Shown here: piece after piece, positions 14,401 through 24,577 of the stretch
Position numbering within the stretch: position 1 is the first letter of the stretch
Layout of the letters: every line of letters begins with the position of its first letter
Assembly (NCBI GenBank): GCA_946803715.1
Contig: CAMPET010000023.1
Coordinates: 240,753-300,453 of the forward strand
Origin: Beroe ovata
Lineage: Eukaryota; Ctenophora; Nuda; Beroida; Beroidae
DNA length: 59,701 nt
Direction: 5' to 3'
Position numbers and translations under genes: made by a program
The notes under the pieces: generated by a model
Databases searched by the model: none
What the model was told of the DNA's origin: nothing
What the model saw: the letters and a program-made list of their open reading frames with translations, nothing else

Positions 14401-15672
14401 CAATTCCCCTTCTACCCTCTCCCTCCCCCCTAATCTCCCTTCTACTCTCTTTCTACACACCCCATCCCCCTCCCTCCCATCTCCCTACACCCCAATCCCC
14501 CTATACCCCATTCGCTCTCTCGTCAGGACACGTCGGAACAGTACGCGGAACTTGTGGAAAATGTCCGGCTCTGTTCGGAATCGCCGGGCACTGAGGCCCT
14601 CAGAGATGCCACCAACAACCTGGCCGATCCATGCAGTGAGCTTGTGAAAACAGCTGCCCTTGTACAGAGCAATAATAATGATCCGTTTGCGAAGAAGGAG
14701 CTGAGTGACCATGCCAAGAGAGTGGCTCAGGGGGTTCACGCTATCGTTCAGGTACCATGGGTTTACCATGGGGTTACCATGGGGTTACCATGGGGTTACC
14801 ATGGGGTTACCATGGGGTTACCGTGCCCACTATTGTGTACTCAGTACACATTACATAATGCACTGTTACCATGACAATGCATGGTAACACTGTGACAGTA
14901 CATTGTTACCATGACATTGCACAAACTGTACATCACAATAATAGTGATCGGATCAATATACGATAATATCATCCCAATAATAAATCTCGTGTTAAAACCT
15001 CATACATAGTTATATCAGATTGTTAACTCCCTCACTCTTGTGCTCTAGTACCCAATTACCCCTCACTTGCTCCTTCCTAACTCTTGTTGTTAATTCTCAA
15101 CTCCTCTCTCTCCCCTCCCCAACTTTGTTGTTACTATCTCCAGAGTTGTTGTTAATTCTACACCTCCCTCTCTCAGTCACTCGTGTTGAGCAGTCAGGGG
15201 ACACAGGCGTGTATCAACGCCATATCCACTATTCACGGTATTGAGGGTGACCTAGAGACTATGACCATGTTTGCAAGAACCGGGGCGCTGGAGAACTCTG
15301 GTGAACCGTTCTCAAACCACCGTGAAAACATCCTCGGTCAGTTGTCATCCGAGCTACCCCTTCATAAAAATTGACAGCGGTTAAAAGCCGAATCAAGCTG
15401 TCGCCTGTCATGGGATTTGTGGCATTACAGCTGCCATTTTCTCAGTGCTTCATATTTCCCGACACCCAGGAACCGCGAAGAAGCTGGTGGAGAACACGAA
15501 GCAGCTGGTAGCTGGAGCCGCTGCTGACCAGGAACAACTGAAGCAAGCTGCCCAAGCTGCGGAGAGCACCATTCACTCGCTCGCCGAGGCTGTGAAACAG
15601 GGAGCAGGTGCTCTGTCTCTGGATGATGTCGAGACACAGGTATATTACACTGTTACATATTCGGGTGTGACA

Positions 15673-15704
<32 letters not shown>

Positions 15705-18700
15705 GACACACACATACACACACACACAGACACACAGACACACACACACACACACACACACAGGTTACATAAGTGCTGGGGTGCAACCCTGTTCTTGTAG
15801 AACAGTATTGATCTAAAAAGTGCATACCTTAATTACAGGGTTGTGCCTCAACTGTTATTGCACGCCCATTGTGGGTGCACGCCCATTGTGTGGGTGTTCT
15901 GTTAACCAGATCAGTTATGTCACCATACTCACCATAAGAGAGTCAATAGCACCTATTTCTATCATCACCGTACTCACTAACACCTGTTTTTAGGTGATGT
16001 TACTCAACGCTTGTATGGACGTGGCTAAAGCCCTCTCCAACCTCATTGACTCAACAAAGGATGCGTGTGGAAAACCTGCTTCTGATCCAAGCATGGAACG
16101 ATTGAAGAGCAGTGCCAAAGAAATGGTGCAAAGCGTCAGGTATGCGTTGTGTGTGTCTGTGTGTGCGTTGTGTATGCGTTGTGTGTGTCTGTGTGTATGC
16201 GTTCAGCGCTGTGTGTTTATGTCTGTATGTGTGCGGGTGTGCCTGTGTGTACTGTGTATGTGTGTGTGCCTGCGTGTACTGTGTATGTGGGTGTATGTGC
16301 ATGTGTGTGCCTGTGTTACTGTGTGTAAGTGTTTTGAACTGCATCAACCACTCAGTTCTCTGCTGAAGACAGTAAAGAGTGCTGAGGACAAGGCAAGCAG
16401 GGGAACACGAGCGCTGGAAATTGCGGTCGATGCTGTCACAAACGACATCAAGTCCCTGGACAACACCGCCAACAATGCGCCTCCCGCCACACCAGAGGTA
16501 ATAACAAGCACGTGTTTAAAACGTGTCTTGTGTCACGTGTTTAGTACACGTAATATTACAAATCGTGATCGTTCAATGTGTCATGTTTTATAAGAATCCG
16601 TGCATCAAGTGATCAGTTGGGTTGATCATGTTCCATGTTTCACAAGCGTAACAATCAAATCGTAACACGCTCACCGCGTTACACATGATTCGTTACTCTC
16701 CCTCTCACACACACGTGTAAGTTACACACGTGTAATGTGTAACACCTCCTCATTCCGTATGAATTATCTAGTCGGACAACTCGGACAATGAAATACAACT
16801 GCCACGACAACGTCTCGAGAGTTCGCTGCCACCTCGGCGAGCCACCATGGACCGTGAAAAGGACCGGCTCAATCACTGTCAGGTAGTAACAGAGAGTGGC
16901 GATGTCTCCAGCCTTCCTGCACGCACCGGGGCGCACGCCCTCATAATTATAGAGGGGGGTTTGTGCCCACTCCCTCCCCAGGGATACGTACTTCCATCAT
17001 TGATCATCTGGGTTTCTCTAGCCCCTCCTCTCCCCTCCTGTGTGCATTTTCTACGAATTCCTCTGGGGTTTGAGCAGCGGATTCATTGCTTCACAGTTCC
17101 TCCTCATTGACTATAAACATTTTGTATCATACGATTATAGATTGATCCTTGATCATTCCTTTGATGATTCCTGCGATTAATTGAATTCGGTACACATTGG
17201 TGTATAAGGGGAGGGATTAAAATCAAAAAGACGCGCAGATATTTGCCATTATAATTACGCGCCTTTTTCTTTCCGCCCTTCTACACCAATGAGTGTAAAA
17301 CGTGTGATTCATGTAGTGAATGTGTAAATGTTACAAGCGATTATTGATTATCAGGTTCATCTCAATCTATAGATTTCTTCAAGATACAAACAATCTGTAT
17401 GAACTATGATGACAACAGACACTTGAAAACACATTCTGTTCTTGTTATGATTCTAACAATTCCAATCCCTAGCACAAGACTGTATTCTCGTATTTCCATG
17501 ATCGGTATTTCCCTCTATTGTCTGTGATCACCATCACTCTATTTCAAACTCTCAGATTTCAGATTCCCCTCCCACTATAAATGTTATGATTGAGTGTTCT
17601 CGTCGATATGTTTTGGCTATAATGTTTACGGAATTTCTCCCTATTTTCGGAATTTATCCCGATGCCATGCTGATTGCTGACATCACGCCATCCTCAGGAC
17701 CTCATCAGAGCGGCAAAGGAGATAACTCAAGCCACCACAAAAGCCGTGTCGGCTGGTAACACAGGGAAACAGGACGACATCGCAGCAGCCGGCAACATGG
17801 GCCGTAAAGCAATCACCGATATGTTGACTACGTGTAGAGGAGCTGCGCTCAATGCTGACAACGAGGCTCTCAAGATAAAGGTGTGTGTGTGTGTGTGTGT
17901 GTGTGTCTATGTGTGTACTGTGTGTGTGTGTGCGTGTTTGTACATGTGTGTGTCTGTGTGTTTGTCTCTGTGTGTCTCTGTCTCTGTCTGGGTGTGTTTC
18001 ACCATGTTGTGTTACACCGCATGTTACACACTCTCCGTTACACCTCATATCTCCAGGTGTTACAATCTGGACGTACCACCAGCATGGCTTACCGTGACAT
18101 GTTGGAGTACATGTGCGAGTCTCTGGCTGCTGACGGCACCGACGGAGCCCAGCTAATGGAGCACTCCAAGAACATTGCGGAGGCTGTCCGTAACCTGATC
18201 AGCTGTGCGGAGGAATTGAAGAGCGGCGCTGATTGGGTTAACCCTGATGATCCCAATGTCATCGCTGAGAACGAGTTACTCAGTGCGGCAGCTAGCATCG
18301 AGGCTGCGGCTAAGAAACTCTCCATGCTTCAACCACGTGAGTCGCGCGCATCCACACATGTACACCCACACGTGTACCACACTTCTTGTGATGATCTCAC
18401 GTATCATATTCTGATGTTCCTACTTCGTATGTACAGGAAAGAAGACAACAAAGAAGGTTGACGATTCACTCAACTTCGAAGAGCAGATCTTGGAAGCGGC
18501 TAAAGCTATCGCTGCTGCCACCAGCGCCCTTGTGAAAGTGGCTACTGCCACACAACGTGAACTCGCTGCACAGGGGCGCGTCTCCGCTGCCACTGTTAAC
18601 AAGGACAGTGTCTGGAGCGAGGGGCTGGTAGGGGCCGCCAGGATGGTAGCAGCTGCCACCAGCACTCTCTGTGAAGCCGCCAATGCTGCCGTTCAGGTAG

Positions 18701-18732
18701 ACTGAGACAGATAAACATACTTAGCTAGCAGA

Positions 18733-18765
<33 letters not shown>

Positions 18766-19416
18766 ACAAACACAGACACACACATACACACACACAATGT
18801 AAGGCCCAATGAAACTTTGCGCAGGGTAACGCAAGCGAGGAAAAGTTGATAGCATCTGCCAAGGGCGTGGCTAACTCTACCGCCCAGCTTCTCATGGCAT
18901 GCATGGTGAAGGCAGATCAGCACAGTGAAAACGCACAGAGGTTGCAGGCAGCAGGGAACAAGGTCAAGAAAGCAGCTGATGTCTTGGTGAAAGCCGCGCA
19001 ATCTGCTGCCGTATTTGAAGAGCAAGAGGTACTATATATTCTTTTCAGGGAGCTAGCAAGCCCCTGCGACATCTGTAGCAAAATGTGTAATATACGCAAA
19101 CAAAAGGGCCCGAATGGCAAATTGCTCTTTTTGCTAGTTTTGTTTTTGGGGAATGAAAGTACAGCATCTCAGACACTAGATCTCAATTCTCTCACCAGCT
19201 TATCCCACTTTTTCCCTGACACTCACACACCGTGTCCAGGTTGAGGTTAACATCCAGAGTAGTGCTGTGTTTGCCATGGCAGCCGAGTTGCAGGCCCAGG
19301 AGGAAATCCTGCGGAGGGAGCGTGAGTTGGAGCAGGCGAGGAAACAGCTGGCTAAGATCAGACACGCCCAGACCTACTCCTTCAAGAAGATGCAGGATGG
19401 GCAGAATGAGGGATAA
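664..19416 (+). CDS. TLN: talin, 5'-partial, about 37 exons as assembled
   Basis: Talin links integrin beta tails to actin at cell-matrix adhesions. Exons: 664-876, 1009-1230, 1456-1765, 1894-2081, 2326-2455, 2894-3364, 3452-3828, 3988-4107, 4400-4562, 4694-4980, 5097-5247, 5409-5563, (second copies 5818-6104, 6221-6371, 6540-6694), 6846-7109, 7409-7444, 8910-9012, 9194-9369, 9560-9727, 10085-10270, 11653-11886, 12013-12211, 12464-12621, 12744-13181, 13406-13789, 13968-14324, 14527-14751, 15177-15336, 15470-15639, 15994-16139, 16356-16497, 17698-17880, 18057-18336, 18437-18696, 18825-19028, 19240-19416. Intron phases agree throughout, and the translation follows vertebrate talin nearly colinearly from F1 to the C-terminal helix. 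The F0 exon is missing from the window. The stop is TAA at 19414. The three-exon repeat is probably an assembly artefact. Exon 6's acceptor (2893) was chosen for phase and is less certain than the others. Confidence 0.97.
2549..2750. repeat. cluster of AGATATC-type motifs in a talin intron
   Basis: About ten occurrences of AGATATC or a close variant lie within about 200 bases, separated by irregular CT-rich spacers of about 10-25 bases. The spacing is not constant, so this is not a simple tandem array. It could be a decayed minisatellite or a homotypic cluster of binding sites. Confidence 0.7.
2769..2865. promoter_or_regulatory. CACGTG E-box cluster just upstream of talin exon 6
   Basis: Five CACGTG hexamers lie within about 100 bases, most extended as CACGTGT or CACGTGA. 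They are in the intron before exon 2894-3364. CACGTG is the core site for bHLH-zip factors of the MYC/USF/MITF type. A regulatory role is inferred only. Confidence 0.45.
4694..5563 (+). repeat. talin exon trio, copy 1 (R3 plus first part of R4)
   Basis: Exons 4694-4980, 5097-5247 and 5409-5563 have the same lengths (287, 151 and 155 bases) as the trio at 5818-6694, and the protein is nearly identical. Introns are also alike but differ by small indels and substitutions. Vertebrate talin has one copy of this segment. With either copy alone, the protein aligns with the vertebrate rod without an insertion. Confidence 0.95.
5818..6694 (+). repeat. talin exon trio, copy 2, starting just after a single N
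   Basis: Second copy of the R3/R4 exon trio. The copy begins directly after the N at 5682: sequence just before the N matches intron downstream of copy 2 (about 6780-6803), and sequence just after it matches the pyrimidine-rich intron upstream of copy 1 (about 4567). That is the pattern expected if two overlapping haplotype contigs were placed in tandem. A real tandem duplication with a miscalled base is possible but would disrupt the R4 bundle. Confidence 0.9.
7570..7610. promoter_or_regulatory. two perfect palindromes, one an RFX X-box-like site
   Basis: 7570-7585 is a perfect 16-base palindrome centred on CCATGG. 7591-7610 is a perfect 20-base palindrome containing GTTACCATGGTAAC, which fits the X-box consensus of RFX factors (two inverted GTNRCC / GGYNAC half-sites). 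They are 5 bases apart in the 1.4-kb talin intron 7445-8909. Confidence 0.6.
7656..7820. repeat. inverted repeat and 34-base tandem repeat in talin intron
   Basis: GAAGGTGGGTACC at 7656-7668 is repeated inverted at 7731-7743, with further GGTGGGAACCC-type repeats between. Directly after it, 7751-7820 holds two copies of an about 34-base unit containing CGCGTACATTACTG and TTATGAAACATTGATACG. A GT microsatellite follows. A single N at 7925 in this intron may mark an assembly join. Confidence 0.75.
9073..9129. repeat. 57-base near-perfect hairpin in talin intron 9013-9193
   Basis: The left arm starts ATGAGGAGCCCTGTGCATCA and the right arm ends with its inverse. The arms are about 27 bases with one mismatch and almost no loop. 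The loop is too small for a typical miRNA precursor. It may be a small foldback element or an artefact. Confidence 0.85.
10467..11489 (-). CDS. orphan rhodopsin-family GPCR nested in a talin intron
   Basis: Intronless 340-residue seven-helix receptor, entirely inside talin intron 10271-11652 on the opposite strand. The N-terminus has possible N-glycosylation sites (NAS, NDT). TM1 carries GILGNSVVLY, TM2 NLAVADLAYI with the conserved Asp, and extracellular loop 1/TM3 the Cys of RVYCF. TM6 shows the WVPF signature and TM7 NPVLY, followed by a helix-8-like TNRRFGRYV. The DRY motif at the end of TM3 is replaced by AYR. A Ser/Thr-rich tail follows (TPTTTVPATTVPATD). These features place it in class A, but I cannot assign a ligand. 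The start is the first ATG (11489); an upstream in-frame TTG would add five residues. Lack of introns fits a retrogene or a lineage-specific receptor expansion. Confidence 0.9.
   Translation of the reverse strand: MSNASMNDTMSLPLAESIPLTVYTMSGMILGILGNSVVLYASIRYNAIKMDRTTVLLVQNLAVADLAYIIVNVVPVSVTLITRRYVMGRVYCFISGHLSFIPGSINVHTILLLTAYRTHLIRQPLRTMNSSVAKLVLLVVFLLSLAIPILSFRYRCTSFFDAGVGKCVSTVYSDPAASLPFRICLVILLFIPLLSIIVMNSWLCVVSVRGTRGGGKGAITRPLVTVCCLSGLFIASWVPFLCKTLLTAGNKTSSVEMDLIAYSCIQLNSFCNPVLYTMTNRRFGRYVRGLLAGMCPIREEQRSWIRRVDYSRQYISIATPTTTVPATTVPATDIITTELD
12212..12450. repeat. GAGTGAGT/GACTGACT minisatellite in talin intron
   Basis: Nearly the whole intron 12212-12463 is built from 4-base GAGT/GACT steps, arranged in two higher-order copies that share TTAGG(G/A)G(A/G)TCAGTGAGTTAG. 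It includes repeated GTGAGT strings, which match the 5' splice consensus. Confidence 0.9.
14751..14823. repeat. GGGGTTACCAT 11-base tandem repeat at a talin 5' splice site
   Basis: About six copies of an 11-base unit (GGGGTTACCAT) start at the donor of the exon ending at 14751. Each unit contains an RFX-type half-site (GTTACC). Confidence 0.9.
15667..15763. repeat. CA-rich microsatellites in talin introns
   Basis: CA-rich tract immediately after exon 15470-15639. Similar CA or GT tracts occur in other talin introns at 7818-7838, 8731-8751, 16140-16330, 17881-17990 (directly after the donor) and 18731-18797. Several begin within a few bases of the 5' splice site. Confidence 0.95.
17698..19416 (+). 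other. talin C-terminal region: R12, I/LWEQ (R13) and terminal helix
   Basis: Exons 17698-17880 and 18057-18336 match R12. Exons 18437 onward match the I/LWEQ actin-binding module, with near-identity to vertebrates in SLNFEEQILEAAK and RMVAAATSTLCEAANAAVQ. The last exon encodes a charged helix (QEEILRRERELEQARKQLAKI) equivalent to the vertebrate dimerisation helix. It then ends in a short tail, KKMQDGQNEG, instead of the vertebrate LPSELRDEH-type end. Confidence 0.93.
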
Positions 19417-21267
19417 CCCCCAAGCCAGGGTGGTGGTGGTATATACATAGTGATAATGTTGACAGCTGCTAGTGTTACCATGGTTACCACTTGGTAACCG
19501 CATGGTAACCATCATGGTTTATGTATACATACAAGCATCTGCGATATTTTTATCTTGACAAGAGTGAAGTTGACGCTTTGAATTGTAATGTTGGATCTTT
19601 GGACCTAACGAGAGAAAATGAGAGTAATATTTTGTACATGTTATGAATTTAGATATATAATCTATTTACAATAGTCTGTTTTTATGGGTTATTTTAGAAA
19701 AGGTCAATTGAATTCGTGATACAGGCGATATCTTATAGTAGATTGAATTTCTGCACTTTGTACATTTCATTTTCATATCTTCAGCTGTACATTCTGAATT
19801 TGACCACGCCCATCTCACGTTTTCTCTTCTTCACGATCGTGGTTTTGTTGTCATGGAAGCCAGCAACAGAAATATCTTGTTCAAATCAAGGGGCGTTCAA
19901 AGTTGTGCCTATATATTTGAGGCTTTGGAGATTTTGGATGAATGCTTCACGATATGTATGATTATTTTTATTGTGATCATAGTGATCGATGATTATTTTA
20001 CTTTTAGGAATATATTGAGATGCCAAAATATCTTTCGTTAATTGCGATTATGATTCACGTCGAAGCAATTTGAATTTGAAGTATTGAAACACCTTGAAAA
20101 CTTGGTCGTTGTATGATACTGATGATAGTAACTAAGTAGAATATAGTGTGCCGCATTTGAGTTTGAGATCCAAGCAGCCAATATCAATTTCAACTTTCCA
20201 GTTGTACAACTACATACAACCATACGACCTTTTGCTCTGGGTCCATTTGGTTTCACAACCAATCCGAAACAAATCAAATTTGTATGAAGATTTGCAATTT
20301 AACTTATTTTGGTGTTCAAATATAAACGATTTGTATGCATTGAATTGGCCCTTTTAAAGCTTTTGTTATTTTCAATACATACAGCTGTTAAATAAATCAA
20401 TGCTTGGATTATGATGTACATACATCCTCGTACGCCCTTTTTTCTTGAATTTATGTACAACTACGCCACGTAGTTTCATGAAAAGAAAACAAGCTTGCGC
20501 TTGTTAAATTAGCGAATCATACTTTATTAATATTTGCCGGCCCCGGCTGATCGCAGTTGCAGTATTCAGTTATCATGGTCTGCACTCTGCAGTAGTCTCA
20601 GTCATCTCGTAGGATTACTCCTTGTAGGGGTTTTCCCTACCTATACCATCGGAGCTAGCCGGGCGCAATTGTATTTGTAATATTTTCGAAATCGAATGTG
20701 CAATGTCGATCGACGCGATCATAGACAGAGACCCTGTCGAGAATTTCGTTTCGCGCGCGCGGCCGCGGCGCAAACTTATTCTTCGCGGCTTGCATCAGCG
20801 GTCGCGGTCTAGTGCTCTACTTCTAGCATCGCCAGACAATTGAAATAATGTAATTCACCCTACCCTTGCTGGCGGGATTTTATCCCTGGGCCGGCGGATT
20901 GAAAATCGCGCGCATGCGCACCGACGGTAGGGTAAAATCCTAACAACATACAAGCCCTACAACTGATTAATTGTCTCCGTGGTATGTTTTTTCGACCGTT
21001 CGGTTCAGTTGATCACTTGTGACTTGCACTGAGTAGAACAAGGGCGCACTATAGGCCAGTTTCGCGAAATGCGGACACAGGCAAAATTCGCGACGCGCGT
21101 CAATCTGAAAAGTGTGTCCTCTTCAATGATGTATTTTGCAAAATTTTTACTACTTTTGGTCCTTCAAGTGCGATTATTTTTGTTCAGCTTAGATTCCAGA
21201 TCAAAACTATGTGAAATATATTCCGATTGAATGAAGTTAAGCACTGTTTTGGACGCTNCTCCTCCAG
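19417..21267. other. talin 3' UTR and intergenic sequence
   Basis: Talin's 3' UTR probably runs from 19417 to a polyadenylation signal near 20391. 19475-19512 has four alternating GTTACC/GGTAAC half-sites. 20520-21060 is GC-rich with CpG-rich blocks such as CGCGCGCGCGGCCGCGGCG, which could be a promoter of the next gene or a GC-rich repeat. A single N at 21258 interrupts the sequence 10 bases before the first Rab exon. No further coding exon is recognisable. Confidence 0.6.
20391..20396 (+). terminator. candidate talin polyadenylation signal AATAAA
   Basis: First clear AATAAA after the talin stop, about 975 bases downstream. A T-rich stretch follows. Confidence 0.5.
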
Positions 21268-21825
21268 GAAGATCACACAGAGTTACATCAGTAAAGTCCA
21301 CGGGTTGATATTGATGTACGACATCACCAGTGAGGAATCCTTCAAACAACTTCACAGATGGATGTGCTACATCAAGGTATCATCTTGTTCCTGATATTCC
21401 TCTAAAAGTTAGATCGTTGTTCTAGCTATATCATCCTAGTTAAATATGTAGGTATAGTGAGTAGTAAACTGTAAAGTATAGCTTGAACGACTCAAGATTT
21501 CAACATTTTCCAGAAGTCCTGCATGAAATGGGCTCCTATCTGCGTAATCGGCAACAAATTCGACCTCCACCACCGACGATGCGTTACCATGGAGATGGGA
21601 CGACAAATGGCGGAGTTTTACGGCGGCGACTTTGCCGAAGTAAGCGCCAAAAACGGCACAAACGTGGAGGAAGTTGCCCGGAACGTAGTGCGAAGTCTGA
21701 TGGTAAAATGGGCAATGGGAAGTAGTCGGGAATACCTCACGGAGCAGGGTTTCGACGAGTGGGAGGAGGGCATGTCTGGGGAGAGGGATTTTGTCGAGAC
21801 TCTCTGTTCCTGTTGTATCATGTAA
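21268..21825 (+). CDS. Rab/Ras-like small GTPase, 3' part only
   Basis: Two exons, 21268-21376 and 21514-21825. The first encodes KITQSYISKVHGLILMYDIT, which matches the segment after switch II of Rab proteins. The second carries the guanine-specificity motif as GNKFD (G4) and the SAK motif as VSAKNG (G5). The protein ends CSCCIM, a prenylation-type cysteine motif of CaaX form, so membrane attachment is expected. The P-loop, switch I and DTAGQE exons are not found upstream. The N at 21258, directly before the first exon's acceptor, suggests they were lost or displaced at an assembly join. The tail between SAK and the cysteines is long and acidic. Subfamily not assigned. Confidence 0.85.
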
Positions 21826-22779
21826 TGATGCAACGATTGTTGCATATTGTGTGACGAGTGAGTGACAATTGTGTGACAATTGTGTGATTGATGAGTGTGA
21901 CGATTGTGTGATTGATGAGTGTGACTAGTGATTATAGTGTGATTAGAGACGAATCATAAGCCCATACCGGGACAAACTGAAAGAAGTCTTAAAACCAAGT
22001 TGTTTTGAAAACCAATTGCATGGTTTGCAAATTTTTAAACACGTCAAAAGAAGAGATTAATCTTTGCAAAATGATTCTAGGTTTCTAGCGGACAATTTCT
22101 TCTTTGAATGTTTGAGTGTAGATATACCGGTCGTGTAAATTTATTGTTTTGAAGTTCGCTTAATTTCGTAGTACTGTATGTGAAGTCTAAGTCGTAGATG
22201 CTAAAAATTTGTCTGATTGACGGTTGCGCAATTTGTGCGCAACGGCCTTCATCGAATGCTCAATGCATGTGCACACGTTGCGCGCCCCTGTTCTACTCAG
22301 TGAACTGAAAAGTCGTAGAAAGGAGACGCGCAGCGCGCGCGGAGTATTTGGGTCACGCAGCGCGGGAACATCAATGCATGTTTTGGTCTTCGATGAAAGC
22401 GCGCGCGCGCGGGAAACAGGTCTGGCATGGTAACATCTGACAAGTACTGCGCGACCTGTTTCGGCCTTCAATGAATGCGCGCGAGAAACAGATTAAATCA
22501 ATTCAGTTGATCACCTTGTTGGTTATGGTGGTGCATTGATTTGAGATTTTATCATCTGCAATTCTCATTTCTCAATGCTCATATTGTCACAATATGCTGT
22601 ATTATTTTACCATTCTCATGATATTCAAAGATTTGAAATCACTTCAGATAGAACCCTGAGATTAATATAAAATCACGACTAGAAAAATAAATTTCATTTT
22701 TCTCTATCAAGTAAATGAATCCAACTAAATGGAATACAAGCCAATGAATGGTTTAGGCTCAACCTGGAACTGATAAAGA
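21826..22779. other. intergenic region with CpG-rich foldback sequence
   Basis: 21837-21940 has simple TGTGTGAC/GATTGATGAG repeats. 22195-22490 is rich in CGCG and repeats the motifs GGCCTTCA(A/T)(T/C)GAATG and GCGCGAGAAACAG in both directions. These motifs recur in the hairpin elements at 35881-36004 and 36099-36209. I see no coding exon. Confidence 0.6.
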
Positions 22780-24484
22780 ATGTTATTTGGTGGCAAGATG
22801 CTGTTACCCCTGCTCAACAGGGATGATATTCTCAATGAACTAAATATGCTCTTCAAGTTCAAAATATCTTTTGTGTATGTGACTGGTCCTCCAAATAGTG
22901 GAAAATCCTATACCATTGACTATACTGTCATGAAGATGGAAAATACTGAACCAACTGGTAAGTATTAAATGTCATCATATTTGGGCTTTATAGAAGATGT
23001 TATGATCATTTAGATACACAAAGTTTATCAATTTTTGTATTTTAGTTTCAGTTGATATGAGAGACATTACCAAAGTTCAAGGACTTTACCATACTATCCT
23101 CTCCCAACTGTCATGTGATAAAATTCCAGATCATATATCTGATTTTATCGGGCTCATCAACACCATAGTTTCTGAGAATCTCACAATTGTGATCAAGCAT
23201 GCTCAAATATTGAATGAGCTAAGTTCAATGCTCTTTGCTTCCTTCGCTATCATCAACCAACTAACAAATGGAAAGGTAGGTTATAAGAAAATCTGGTAGA
23301 TTGGAATTTGTTATTTTATGTTAAGTGAGATAAGGTTTTCCTGACATGTTAATCCTGTACCCAGGTGGGTGTTATCATGGTGTCAGATATTCCATGGGAT
23401 CTTGTTTATCATAGCAATGGTTCAACACTTCCTACTCCCATGATTCTCAATATACCACCTCACACTAGGAACCAGGTTTTGATTTGATGTTCTATGAAAA
23501 TTTTATTGTCTACTTGATCCTATTTATTCAGCTGAGTTCTTTTCTAAGTTGAGATCTAATCAGATTACATTCCATAATAAATATGGGATGAAATATGGCA
23601 TATTTTGCACACAGTAGTGTTGTGGTGTGGTACTTGGTAACCCTTTCTCAACATTGATTGTAAGGAAATTTCAGATAGTTGAGATAATCTCTCAGTCTCT
23701 ACAAGAAGAGCACAAGCACTTATGTAATGAACTTCAAATAGATTTGGCAGAACTCCAAAAATATGTAAGAACATGTGTGTACGATTCATTGACCCTTTAC
23801 ACCAGCTCAATCAGGGTAAGTTGATGATTATTGTTCAATTAGTAAATGTATGATCACCGTCGAAACATGCACGTTTTTCGAGTTTACATGTTGTAACATA
23901 CCTTGTTCTTCCAAATCCAGGAAATGATGTTGGTAGCTAACACTCTCCTACCAAAGTATCTGGAACCAATCCGTGATGGATCCCTGAAGAAGACAGATAA
24001 CATCAAGCTGTTTCAAAGGATTCAGCCGGACTTGGTTACAACCATGTCTGAACTGAGTTGTGTTCCCCATCTTAACAAGGCCAACCTTGAGTTACCCTAC
24101 AATATGCGCGTTCTGCTAGTTTGTGCTTTCCTAGCTTCCCACAACCCAGCCAGACTTGATAAACGATTTTTCTGTAAAGGAAAGAGCTCCCGGCGAAAAA
24201 CAAAAAGTCGGGCAAGTAATTTGAGTGAGGTTTTGAAGGGTCCAAAAACGTTTCCCCTGGACAGATTGCTAGCTATTCATGCAGCCGTTACCCAGAATGG
24301 TAGTATACCTTGTTCTGATGTCATGTCTGCTATTTCCACTCTAGTGTCCCTCAACCTTATAGCCCGGGTCAGCGTTGACCTATTGGAACAACCAAAGTTC
24401 AAGTGTCTAGCTCCCTTGACCTCTGTGAAGAGCCTTGCTAAAGAATCTAGCATTGACTTCCAACAGTTTTATTATAATTACTAG
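22780..24484 (+). CDS. ORC5: origin recognition complex subunit 5
   Basis: Five exons: 22780-22957, 23046-23275, 23365-23475, 23675-23815, 23921-24484, giving 407 residues (human ORC5 has 435). ORC5 is an AAA+-type subunit of the complex that marks replication origins and loads MCM. Walker A is GPPNSGKS at residues 36-43. The C-terminal half is the most telling: MRVLLVCAFLASHNPARLDK and KGPKTFPLDRLLAI closely follow human ORC5 (YLASYNPARTDKRFF, LGPKPFPLDRLLAI). Walker B is degenerate: where the human protein has IVLDKAE, this one reads IVIKHAQ, so both acidic residues are gone. The ATG at 22780 has in-frame ORC5-like sequence right after it. The next gene starts 93 bases after the stop. Confidence 0.93.
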
Positions 24485-24577
24485 ATTCATGTTTTTTTGA
24501 TATGATAACAATTTCATCCAATAAGATGCTTTATTTCATTGATTTAGAAGAATGCGTTTAAAAGAGACAACTTGAGA

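Larger units (their letters stand above)
2894..16497 (+). other. talin rod: helical-bundle exons up to about R11
   Basis: These exons encode alanine-rich amphipathic helices of the talin rod. Landmarks that align with vertebrate talin include the segments CQEQLMKAAK, AKLMDKLQDNAK, LPGQKDVDSAI, SVPGQKECDNAI, TSKLCNACKSASQKC and LGHNVVTMSLYFEP. Exon 7409-7444 is only 36 bases (12 codons, SESAEQAIIEPT) and falls in the junction after R4, where vertebrate talin has a short loop. Vinculin-binding helices should lie in these bundles, but I did not map them one by one. Confidence 0.9.

Noticed and set aside
16112-16366. Cys/Val-repeat ORFs in GT-rich introns
   Set aside because: Translation of GT microsatellites, also at 8731, 17883, 47231, 54565 and 59486.
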